From the NCBI GenBank assembly GCA_035513345.1, contig DATKCF010000105.1, forward strand, positions 1-30,289: 30,289 nucleotides of DNA, given 5' to 3'. The translations under genes were made by a program, and so were the position numbers. This DNA comes from DATKCF01 sp035513345. Its GTDB lineage: Bacteria; Gemmatimonadota; Gemmatimonadetes; Longimicrobiales; RSA9. Shown here piece by piece: positions 15,498 through 22,852 of the stretch; the stretch's first letter is position 1, and each line of letters starts with the position of its first letter. The notes below the pieces were generated by a model. The model was given only the letters and a program-made list of their open reading frames with translations, had not been told where the DNA came from and ran no database searches.

Positions 15498-16853
15498 TCA
15501 ACGAGCCTCCGGCAGCAGTATGATCAATTCGAGGCGGGCGCCCGGCAGATCCGTCGGCACGTATACGGCCATGTTCCTGGCCACCTTGATGGCGTCCCAT
15601 TCCTCCCCGCGCAGATCCAGCTCGAAGTACTCGTAGTCGAGCCGTACCGGCAGCGCGCTGGGCGGATTCCTGATGTGCTGGATGGGCAGACCTGAAAGCG
15701 CGCGCTTGATGAGGCCGTCGAGCCGGTCGGCGGAGCTGATCTTCATCAGCTGCGGCGCCTTTTTCGCGATGTCGTCGGCCTTCGTATCCGCGGTCACGGC
15801 CAGGTACATGCGAGCGGACTGAAGGTAGCGATCCTGATCGATCGCCGTCGCATGGAACCCCTTGTCCGTGAGCTGGAGCGGGAGCGAGACGTGGTTGGAT
15901 GGTACGACGGTCTCGAGCAGTTCGCGGAGCGTTTCGTCGAGCTGCCCGAACCGCTGGGTCAGGTCGGTATGGTCGTACGCGGGCAGATCCCGCGGATGGA
16001 TCGTCGTCGAGAATGTGGTGAGTGCGCCTGCCAGGCCGACCATCGCCGCGTAGAGCTGTTCCGGATGGCCGTGCCTCGTTTCGTACAGGTGCCGGAACTC
16101 GGGCAGCCACGTGTTGACGGTGTAGAGCAGCCAGAAGTTGGCGACATCGGCTACACCGAAGTCCGCGAGGCCCTTGCTCCGCTGGCGGCGAGCACCGGAC
16201 AGGCTCGTACTCTTGGCGGACAGCACCTCGACGATGCGTCGCGCGATGGCCATGAGGTGTTCGCTGGCGCCGATGTCGATCAGGGGTGGCACGTACGACG
16301 TATCGAGCTGGAACGCACCGGCGGCGCCGCGCACGATCCTGGCCAGGGGCAGCGTGATGTGGCCCTCGACCGTTTCGCGCTCGAAAAGCAGCCGCAGGTT
16401 CTTGCGCGCGACCTGGATCGGCTTCTCCGCGAGGCCGGTGTTCTCATCGCGCCGCGTCACGACCTCGGCCACGTAGCGGGTGTGCCTGTCGATGGCGTTG
16501 GTCGACACGTTGTAGCCGCCGAACCGCAGCTCGGGCACAGCCAGCCAGACGTGCAGCGCGTCGGCATCGGGGATCCAGTGCTCCTCGATCGGGCGAGGCG
16601 GCGGCGAGGGCTCGGAGCCGGGCACGTCGAACGGCAACCCGTCCGGGAAGATCCCCGCGGCCTGCGACACGGCCACCTCGCCGCCGGCCAGCGCTTCGCG
16701 ATCGATCTCCAGCGCGCTGAACCCCCAGGGGCTGAAGGTCATCGACGCGACGTGGAACCGGACCAGCTCCTCGAGAAACCGGTCCTGCGACTGGAGATGC
16801 TGCGGCGTCAGCAGCACTCCCTTCGTCCACAGGACCTTCTGCATCTGGCTCAT
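15498..16853 (-). CDS. tssK: TssK, baseplate subunit, copy 2
   Basis: 451 residues from ATG 16853, with GGAGG just upstream (3-4 nt spacing). Same family marks as copy 1: VLWTKGVLLTPQHLQSQDRF at the N-terminus, AAGIFPDGLPF, IQVARKNLRLLF, FWLLYTVNTWLPEFRHL, HPRDLPAYDHTDL, and a C-terminus ending LELIILLPEAR. The two copies are collinear along their whole length but strongly diverged, so this is an old duplication or separate acquisition and not a recent copy. It stands alone, transcribed away from the tssB operon and towards the EFTRMF-repeat gene. It could form mixed TssK trimers, serve another assembly state, or bind a different membrane partner; sequence does not decide. Confidence 0.95.
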   Translation of the reverse strand: MSQMQKVLWTKGVLLTPQHLQSQDRFLEELVRFHVASMTFSPWGFSALEIDREALAGGEVAVSQAAGIFPDGLPFDVPGSEPSPPPRPIEEHWIPDADALHVWLAVPELRFGGYNVSTNAIDRHTRYVAEVVTRRDENTGLAEKPIQVARKNLRLLFERETVEGHITLPLARIVRGAAGAFQLDTSYVPPLIDIGASEHLMAIARRIVEVLSAKSTSLSGARRQRSKGLADFGVADVANFWLLYTVNTWLPEFRHLYETRHGHPEQLYAAMVGLAGALTTFSTTIHPRDLPAYDHTDLTQRFGQLDETLRELLETVVPSNHVSLPLQLTDKGFHATAIDQDRYLQSARMYLAVTADTKADDIAKKAPQLMKISSADRLDGLIKRALSGLPIQHIRNPPSALPVRLDYEYFELDLRGEEWDAIKVARNMAVYVPTDLPGARLELIILLPEAR

Positions 16854-17013
16854 TCGCCTCCGTACCGTGCCCGGTCACACACACCTGACCCCGCCCCAAC
16901 TTCCCGTCCCGCCGCCACGGGAGCAAGGCCCGCCGGTTCGACGCGGTGTCGCCTGCCCCCGGATGCACGGGTCGTGCGGTCGGCCGATCCGGCCCCGGCC
17001 TCCGGTTGACCGC

Positions 17014-17043
17014 TTGACACGATGCCGCGCTTCACCGTATGCT
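17014..17043 (+). promoter_or_regulatory. Sigma70-like promoter of the tssB operon
   Basis: TTGACA at 17014-17019 and TATGCT at 17038-17043 are separated by 18 nt, close to the sigma70 consensus and rare in such GC-rich sequence. Transcription would start near 17050, leaving a leader of about 100 nt before tssB. It lies in the 300-bp spacer 16854-17153 between tssK2 and tssB. No comparable minus-strand promoter for tssK2 was found there. Confidence 0.65.
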
Positions 17044-17153
17044 GACCCGTTCTGGTGCATGAATGGTCGGCGGTGCCGACCGTCGTTCTCTCCACCAGCA
17101 ACCACCAGCACAAGCCGCTGTCAAATCACAACCGGGACGACTGGAGCCTTTCG

Positions 17154-17678
17154 ATGCCGGAAAGTGTTCATCGCAAACTGGAGCGCGTCCGTCCGCCTCG
17201 CGTTCACATCAGTTACGAAGTCGAGACGGGCGGCGCCATCGAGATGAAGGAGCTGCCCTTCGTGATGGGCGTGCTCGGCGATTTCAGTGGCCAGCCGACG
17301 GAGCCGCTGGCCAAGCTGAAGGACCGGAAATTCACAGAGGTCACGCCGGACAATTTCGACGAGGTCCTGAAGAGCATGAAGCCGCACCTCTCGTTCAAGG
17401 TCGACAATCTGCTGAGCGATGAGCCGGGTGCGGGCAAGCTCGGCGTCGACCTGAAGTTCGAGAGCCTCGATGACTTCTCGCCGGACGCGGTCGCCCAGCA
17501 GGTCGAGCCGTTGCGCAAGCTGCTCGACCTGAGGCAGCAGCTGGCCGACCTGCGCGGCAGTCTCCAGGGCAACGACAAGCTCGAGGAAATCCTGCAGAAC
17601 ACGATGGGTGACGCCGACTCGCTCGCGAAGTTGAAGGCGGAGCTCGAGTCCGAAGGAGGCGATGATGGCCAAGGGTGA
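17154..17678 (+). CDS. tssB: TssB, small sheath subunit (VipA/ImpB)
   Basis: 174 residues. The start at 17154 (MPESVHRKLERVRPPRVH) follows GGAG at 17143-17146 with 7 nt spacing; the frame is open from 17055, but those residues are not TssB-like. Family features: the RVHISYEVETGGA strand, ELPFVMGVLGDFSG, LKDRKFTEVTPDNFDEVLKSM, and a C-terminal helix with PLRKLLDLRQQLADL that pairs with TssC. TssB and TssC form the heterodimer of the contractile sheath in the cytoplasm. First gene of the nine-gene plus-strand operon; it overlaps tssC by 14 bp. Confidence 0.97.
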   Translation: MPESVHRKLERVRPPRVHISYEVETGGAIEMKELPFVMGVLGDFSGQPTEPLAKLKDRKFTEVTPDNFDEVLKSMKPHLSFKVDNLLSDEPGAGKLGVDLKFESLDDFSPDAVAQQVEPLRKLLDLRQQLADLRGSLQGNDKLEEILQNTMGDADSLAKLKAELESEGGDDGQG

Positions 17679-19149
17679 GGCCAGGGCGGAAGCCCAGGCG
17701 CAGGAAACGACAACTGAGCCTGGCCTGCTCGATCAGATCGTCGAACAGGGCCGCTTCGGCACCGAGAGCGGCCAGCGCGATCGCGGGCGCGACCTGATCA
17801 AGCGCTTCGTTTCCGAAGTCCTCGAAGGCACGATCACGTACTCGGTCGACACCGAGTCGATGCTCAACGCACGGATCGCGCAGATCGACCGTCTCGTCTC
17901 GACACAGCTCAACGAGGTCATGCACCACGCCGAGTTCCAGAAGCTCGAAGGCAGCTGGCGAGGCCTCAAGTACCTGCTGGAGAACAGCGAAACCAGCGCC
18001 ATGCTGAAGATCAAGGTCCTGAATGTCAGCAAGAAGGATCTGCTCCGCGATCTCCAGCGCGCGCCCGAGTTCGACCAGAGCGCGCTGTTCAAGAAGGTCT
18101 ATGAAGAGGAGTTCGGCGTTTTCGGCGGCGCCCCGTTCGGCGCGCTCCTCGGCGACTACGACTTCGGCCGGTCGGGCCAGGACATCGAGCTGCTCGAGAA
18201 GCTCTCGCAGGTCGCGGCCGCCGCGCACGCACCGTTTCTCACCGCTGCGTCGCCGGACATGTTCAACCTCGAAGCGTTCACGCAGCTCGACGCGCCGCGC
18301 GACCTCGGCAAGATCTTCGACAGCACGGAGTACGCGAAGTGGAAGTCGTTCCGCGAGAGCGAGGATTCACGGTACGTCGCGCTCACGGCACCGCGCATGC
18401 TGCTGCGGCAGCCGTACGGGCGTGACACGGTCCCGATCGACGCGTTCGACTACAACGAGCAGGTCGACGGCACCGCGCACGACCACTACCTCTGGGGCAA
18501 CGCGGCGTGGGCCCTTGCAGCGCGCGTGACGGGCGCATTCGCGTCCTACGGCTGGTGCGCCACGATCCGTGGCGTCGAAAGCGGCGGTCTGGTCGAAGGC
18601 CTGCCAGTCCATAATTTCCGGACCGACTCCGGCGATGTCGCCATGAAGACGCCGACCGAGACGTCGATCACGGATCGGCGCGAGAAGGAAATGGCCGACC
18701 TCGGCTTCGTGCCGCTCGTCCACCAGAAAGGTACGGACAAGGCCGCGTTCTTCAGCGTGCAATCCGCGCAGAAGCCGAAGGTCTACGACGCGCCGTCCGC
18801 GACGGCGAACGCCCGCATTTCGGCGCAGCTGCCGTACATCTTCGCCGTGTCGCGCTTCGCTCACTATCTGAAGGCGATGATGCGCGACAAGATCGGCGGC
18901 TACACTTCGCGCGCCGAAGTAGAGACATTCCTCAACCGCTGGATCACGAACTACGTCGTCGGCAACGAGGATGCATCGTTCGAGGTGAAGGCGAAGCGCC
19001 CGCTCAGTGAAGCCAGGGTCGACGTCGTCGATGTGCCGGGCAAGCCGGGCGTGTATCGCGCGGTCGCGTTCCTGCGGCCGCACTTCCAGCTCGACGAGCT
19101 GAACGTGTCCATGCGCCTCGTGGCCGATCTGCCACAGCCGGCGCAGTAG
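17665..19149 (+). CDS. tssC: TssC, large sheath subunit (VipB/ImpC)
   Basis: 494 residues from ATG 17665. An ATG one codon earlier (17662) lies only 2 nt from AAGGAGG, while 17665 has 5 nt spacing, so the second is preferred; the difference is one residue. Near the N-terminus GLLDQIVEQGRF matches the helix that ClpV grips in other TssC proteins. Then come LEGSWRGLKYLLENSE, GALLGDYDF, the PRMLLRQPYG segment, YLWGNAAWALAARV, and a C-terminal region with YIFAVSRFAHYLKAMMRDKIG and FQLDELNVSMRLV. Length and order are those of a full TssC. It forms the outer sheath layer with TssB. A strong hairpin and a 194-bp spacer separate it from hcp. Confidence 0.98.
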   Translation: MAKGEARAEAQAQETTTEPGLLDQIVEQGRFGTESGQRDRGRDLIKRFVSEVLEGTITYSVDTESMLNARIAQIDRLVSTQLNEVMHHAEFQKLEGSWRGLKYLLENSETSAMLKIKVLNVSKKDLLRDLQRAPEFDQSALFKKVYEEEFGVFGGAPFGALLGDYDFGRSGQDIELLEKLSQVAAAAHAPFLTAASPDMFNLEAFTQLDAPRDLGKIFDSTEYAKWKSFRESEDSRYVALTAPRMLLRQPYGRDTVPIDAFDYNEQVDGTAHDHYLWGNAAWALAARVTGAFASYGWCATIRGVESGGLVEGLPVHNFRTDSGDVAMKTPTETSITDRREKEMADLGFVPLVHQKGTDKAAFFSVQSAQKPKVYDAPSATANARISAQLPYIFAVSRFAHYLKAMMRDKIGGYTSRAEVETFLNRWITNYVVGNEDASFEVKAKRPLSEARVDVVDVPGKPGVYRAVAFLRPHFQLDELNVSMRLVADLPQPAQ

Positions 19150-19174
19150 CAGGCGATTAGGCCGGCGCATCGTT

Positions 19175-19235
19175 GGCGGGGATCGGGCCGTGGGCGAGGG
19201 ACCGCAGGTCCTCCGCCCGCGGCCCGATCCCCGCC
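19175..19235 (+). promoter_or_regulatory. Large stem-loop between tssC and hcp
   Basis: Left arm 19175-19203, a 3-nt loop (GCA) and right arm 19207-19235 form a 29-position stem with one A/C mismatch and two G-U pairs; the outer 16 pairs are perfect. Flanking bases add further short pairings (CATC with GATG, and CCGGCGC with GCGCCGG). No T-tract follows, so it is not a standard intrinsic terminator. Likely a transcript-stability, processing or attenuation element that lets Hcp be made at a different level from the sheath. Confidence 0.7.
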
Positions 19236-19343
19236 GATGAGGGTGCCGCGCCGGATTCGTCGCATTGCCTGTTTGAAGGGTCGTGAGTCCCGAGGGCGGG
19301 GCGCCGGCAAACAACGAACGAAGTAACAGCCCAGGAGGGTACC

Positions 19344-19838
19344 GTGGCATTCGATGCATTTCTCACTTTCGGCGGAAAAGAGATCGTTGGCGAGTCGACA
19401 CGTAAAGGCTTCGAGGACTCGATCGAGATCCTGAGCTTCAGCATGGGCGCGTCCAACCCGGTCACGATCGGATCGTCCGCCAAGGGCGGCGGTGCCGGCA
19501 AGGCCAGCCTCTCGCCGTTCAGCTTCATGAAGCACTGCGACGCGGCCAGCCCGCTCATGTTCCAGGCGAGCTGCAAGGGTCTGCACTTTCCGAAGGTCAA
19601 GGTCACGCTGCGCAAGGCAGGCGGCACGAGTCCCGTCGACTACCTGGTCTACGAGTTCGAGAAGTGCTACCTCGACTCGGTACAGTGGTCGGGCGCGAGC
19701 GGCGGCGATGACCGGCCGATCGAATCCTGCAGCATGACGTACGGTAAGGTGACCGTCACCTACACACCGCAGGACGAGAAGGGCAACCCGGTCGGCAAGC
19801 CCCAGATCGGGACCTGGGACGTTACGACGGTCGCATAG
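19344..19838 (+). CDS. hcp: Hcp (TssD), inner tube protein
   Basis: 164 residues, GTG start at 19344, preceded by AGGAGG at 19333-19338 with 5 nt spacing, the strongest ribosome site in the operon along with that of tssC. Family features: FDAFLTFGG at the start, GESTRKGFEDSIEILSFSMG with the loop typical of Hcp, SPFSFMKHCDAASPLMFQ, and a C-terminal MTYGKVTVTYTPQD strand. Hexameric Hcp rings stack into the tube propelled by the TssBC sheath and can carry effectors. No extra C-terminal effector domain is present. The strong site and the upstream hairpin suggest high, separately tuned expression. Confidence 0.97.
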   Translation: MAFDAFLTFGGKEIVGESTRKGFEDSIEILSFSMGASNPVTIGSSAKGGGAGKASLSPFSFMKHCDAASPLMFQASCKGLHFPKVKVTLRKAGGTSPVDYLVYEFEKCYLDSVQWSGASGGDDRPIESCSMTYGKVTVTYTPQDEKGNPVGKPQIGTWDVTTVA

Positions 19839-19857
19839 TGACAGTAGAGCCTGTCTC

Positions 19858-20574
19858 TTGAAGGCCCGTCAGCTGTACGAAGCAGGGAAGCTCGAGGAAG
19901 CAATCGGTGCGCTGAGCGACGAGCTGCGGAACGATCCGACGAACGTCCGCCAGCGCACCTTCCTCTTCGAGCTTCTCTGCTTCGCGGGCCACTACGACCG
20001 CGCCGGCAAGCAACTCGAAGTCATTGCCGGCTCCAGCAAGGAAGCCGAACTCGGCGCCTGGCTCTACCGCAGCGCGCTACACGCCGAACGGACCCGTCAG
20101 GAGCGGTTCGATCCTGACGGCCCGCTCATCATACCACCGGCCGCACCGGTCGTGACCGGCACGCTCAACGGCAAGCCGTTCACCTCACTCGTCGATGCCG
20201 ACCCGCGTGTCGGCGCTCGCCTCGAGGTGTTCGCGGCGGGCCAGTACACGTGGATCCCGTTCCGTCACATTTCGAGCGTCGCGATGGAGCCGCCGCAGCG
20301 GTTGCGTGACCTGCTGTGGTCGCCCGCACGGGTGATGCCCGGCGAGAAGTTCGAGGAACTCGAGCTGGGCGAGGTGCTGCTGCCGGTGCTCGCGGCCGGC
20401 AGCTGGCGCAGCGATGATGACGAGGTCCGGCTCGGCCGTGTGACCGATTTCGTCGCGGTCGATGATGAGCACGCGGTACCGGTCGGCCAGAAGCTGCTGC
20501 TCGTCGATGACGAACCGGTCCCGTTCCTCGAAGTTCGCGAACTCGTGATCACACCCGCCGCGTCCGGCGAGTAG
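19858..20574 (+). CDS. tagJ: TagJ/ImpE, T6SS accessory protein
   Basis: 238 residues. The start appears to be TTG at 19858 (MKARQLYEAGKLEEAIGAL); no ATG or GTG lies between it and the hcp stop in this frame, and the N-terminus already matches the family, so a rare start is likely. N-terminal half: TPR-like helices (RTFLFELLCFAGHYDRAGKQLEVI). C-terminal half: a compact beta-rich domain with VGARLEVFAAGQYTWIPF, LRDLLWSPARVMPG and FVAVDDEHAVPVGQKLLL. TagJ proteins bind TssB and are associated with ClpV-driven sheath turnover in some T6SSs. It sits between hcp and tssA, 19 bp after hcp and 9 bp before tssA. Confidence 0.92.
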   Translation: MKARQLYEAGKLEEAIGALSDELRNDPTNVRQRTFLFELLCFAGHYDRAGKQLEVIAGSSKEAELGAWLYRSALHAERTRQERFDPDGPLIIPPAAPVVTGTLNGKPFTSLVDADPRVGARLEVFAAGQYTWIPFRHISSVAMEPPQRLRDLLWSPARVMPGEKFEELELGEVLLPVLAAGSWRSDDDEVRLGRVTDFVAVDDEHAVPVGQKLLLVDDEPVPFLEVRELVITPAASGE

Positions 20575-20583
20575 ATTCTCCCG

Positions 20584-22386
20584 ATGGACCCGACCGATCT
20601 TCTCCAGCCGATTGCCGGTGACAATCCGTCGGGCGCGAGCATCCGGTACGAACCGGTGTTCGACCAGATCAAGGTCGCGCGCATCGAGGAGGACGAGGCG
20701 CCGCAGGGCGACTGGAAACGCGAGCGCAAGACGGCCGACTGGCCGCTGGTCATCAAGCTCGCGACCGATGTACTGACCAGCCGCTCGAAGGACCTCCAGA
20801 TCGCGGTCTGGCTGACCGAAGCGCTCACGAGCCGCGAAGGTTTCGCTGGGCTTCACGCCGGACTCGGTCTGCTGCACGGCCTGCTCGAGAACTTCTGGGA
20901 CACGCTGCACCCGGAGCTGGAGGATGGCGATGCCGAGTTCCGCGCTGCGCCACTCGACTGGCTCGGCAGCGGGTACCTCGACGCCAGGATCCGGTTCGTC
21001 CCGCTCAATGCGGCCGGACACGACTACTTCGCGTACCGTCAGGCCCGGCTCCTCGGCTACGAGGAGGACGCGGGCGGCGATTCGTCGAAACTCGCGTCGC
21101 GTCAGCAGGCGCTCGACGATGGCGCCCTCTCGCCCGAGGAGTTCGACGAGAGCTTCAATATTACGCCGAAGCCGTTCTACAAGCAGATCGTCGCCGACAT
21201 GGATGCCACGCTCGACACGCTCGACCGACTCGAACGGCTGAGCGACGAGAAATTCGGCAGCGCCGCACCCAGCTTCTCGAAAATGCGGGAGTCGCTGAAG
21301 GAGGTCCGCCTGGCGGCGGGTCAGCTCCTGGCGCGCAAGCTCGAACAGGATCCCGACCCGGTGTCCGCGGAGCCTGACCCCGCAACGGCCATGGGCGGGC
21401 AGGTGGGCGGCGCGACGGCTGCCGGCGCAACCGGCGGCGGCATTTCCGTGGTACCAACGAGTGCGCAGGACGCGGCGAATAGAGTCGCGGCCGCTGCGCG
21501 CTTCATGCGGTCGGCCGCGCCGTCGAGTCCCGCGCCGTACCTCATGCTGCGTGGGCTGCGGTGGGGCGAGTTGCGTGCCGCTGACACGATCGATCCGCTG
21601 ATGCTCGAGGCGCCGCCGACCGATGTGCGGACGCGACTGAAGACGCTGCTTCTCAAGGCGGAGTGGTCGAAGCTCATCGAGGCGGGCGAGGACGTGATGG
21701 CCTCGGCGTACGGCAGGGGGTGGCTCGACCTCCAGAGATACGTATTGACGGCGCTCGCCGAGCTGGGCTCCGAGTACGAGCATGTGTCGACCTCGATCCG
21801 CGGCGCGCTCCGGTCACTGCTGCGTGACGTGCCGGACCTGATCGACCAGACGCTGATGGACGATTCGCCGACCGCGAACGTGGAAACGCGCGCGTGGCTG
21901 CGCGACAACGGTCTGCTCGATGCCGGCGATGAGCCCGATCTGCCGGAAACGCCCTCGGCGCGCGGGCGGCCGCGTTCGAGACGAGATCCCTATGAACAGG
22001 CGATGGAACGCGTGCGCGCAGGCGATACCGATCGCGCCGTCGATCTGCTGATGCGGGAAGCATCCCAGGAGAAGAGCGAACGCGCGCGGTTCCTGCGCCG
22101 CTCGCAGGCCGCGAGCATCATGGTCGATGCCGGACTCGAAGCTGTCGCCATTCCGATACTGCAGGAGATGCTCGAGCAGATCGACAAGCACGACCTCGAG
22201 GAATGGGAGTCGGGCGAGACCGTCGCGCAGGCGCTGGGCCTGCTATACCGCTGCATGAGCGGACTGGGCGAGGACGAGAGCACGCGCGAAGCGCTATACC
22301 TGCGCGTCTGCCGGCTCGACCCGATCCAGGCGATCCGCTTCAATACTCCGTCCTCAACGCAATCGGATGAACGGCCGTCAGAGTGA
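20584..22386 (+). CDS. tssA: TssA, baseplate-tail cap assembly protein (ImpA-N domain, VasJ-like C-terminus)
   Basis: 600 residues. The N-terminal ImpA domain (about 1-130) shows LLQPIAGDNPSGASIRYEPV, DWPLVIKLATDVLTSRSKDL and a LLHGLLENFWDTLHPELEDGD helix. A middle helical region and a low-complexity Gly/Ala linker (about 260-290) precede a C-terminal part that resembles the VasJ-type TssA end (AARFMRSAAPSSPAPYLMLRGLRWGELRAAD, AEWSKLIEAGEDVMASAYGRGWLDLQRYVLTAL). The very C-terminus is helical with a TPR-like EQAMERVRAGDTDRAVDLL. TssA organises baseplate and tail elongation. No clear Shine-Dalgarno site; translation probably couples to tagJ, 9 bp upstream. The last 20 bp overlap tssE. Confidence 0.93.
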   Translation: MDPTDLLQPIAGDNPSGASIRYEPVFDQIKVARIEEDEAPQGDWKRERKTADWPLVIKLATDVLTSRSKDLQIAVWLTEALTSREGFAGLHAGLGLLHGLLENFWDTLHPELEDGDAEFRAAPLDWLGSGYLDARIRFVPLNAAGHDYFAYRQARLLGYEEDAGGDSSKLASRQQALDDGALSPEEFDESFNITPKPFYKQIVADMDATLDTLDRLERLSDEKFGSAAPSFSKMRESLKEVRLAAGQLLARKLEQDPDPVSAEPDPATAMGGQVGGATAAGATGGGISVVPTSAQDAANRVAAAARFMRSAAPSSPAPYLMLRGLRWGELRAADTIDPLMLEAPPTDVRTRLKTLLLKAEWSKLIEAGEDVMASAYGRGWLDLQRYVLTALAELGSEYEHVSTSIRGALRSLLRDVPDLIDQTLMDDSPTANVETRAWLRDNGLLDAGDEPDLPETPSARGRPRSRRDPYEQAMERVRAGDTDRAVDLLMREASQEKSERARFLRRSQAASIMVDAGLEAVAIPILQEMLEQIDKHDLEEWESGETVAQALGLLYRCMSGLGEDESTREALYLRVCRLDPIQAIRFNTPSSTQSDERPSE

Positions 22387-22852
22387 GTCCCGCGTCCGTC
22401 TGTCCGTTCTCGACCGGCTGGCGTCCGGGACGGATGGCGCGGCTTCGCTCTCGGAGTCCGTGAGCGCCATGCGCAACGCCGTGCGCCGTGACCTCGACCG
22501 CCTGCTGAACACTCGCCGGATCGCGGAACCCGCAACCGACGAGTTCCCCGAGGTCCAGAAGTCGCTCTACCACTACGGACTTCCCGACATCACATCGCTG
22601 TCGGGTGACTCGAACACGGCAAGGCGACGACTCGTCCGACAGGTCGAGGAAGCAATCGAACTGTTCGAGCCCCGGCTGACGAACGTGCGCGTGAGCGGCA
22701 TGGACACGCCCGCGCGCGCCGATCGGCGGCAGATCCGGTTCCACATCGAGGCACTGCTCAGGCTCGATCCCGATCCGGAGCGTGTCGCGTTCGACACCGT
22801 GCTCGAGACCGCGAGCGGCAAGATCAGTGTGACGGGAGAAGGCGATGCGTGA
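22367..22852 (+). CDS. tssE: TssE, baseplate gp25-like subunit
   Basis: 161 residues with the usual TssE layout: SVLDRLAS near the start, then LSESVSAMRNAVRRDLDRLLNTRR, a YHYGLPDITSL segment and LVRQVEEAIELFEPRLTNVRV, as in gp25/GPW lysozyme-like baseplate proteins. It acts in the baseplate with TssF and TssG as the sheath starter. It starts inside the tssA end (20-bp overlap) and overlaps tssF by 8 bp, so translation is probably coupled on both sides. No separate promoter is seen. Confidence 0.95.
   Translation: MNGRQSESRVRLSVLDRLASGTDGAASLSESVSAMRNAVRRDLDRLLNTRRIAEPATDEFPEVQKSLYHYGLPDITSLSGDSNTARRRLVRQVEEAIELFEPRLTNVRVSGMDTPARADRRQIRFHIEALLRLDPDPERVAFDTVLETASGKISVTGEGDA

Noticed and set aside
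19175..19235. Rho-independent terminator between tssC and hcp
   Set aside because: Stem is strong but no T-tract follows, and hcp continues the operon without a visible promoter of its own.
20185..21783. Long minus-strand open frame (532 codons) across tagJ and tssA
   Set aside because: Arg/Val/Glu-rich shadow of the tagJ/tssA codons; no recognisable domain, and it crosses two well-supported genes.
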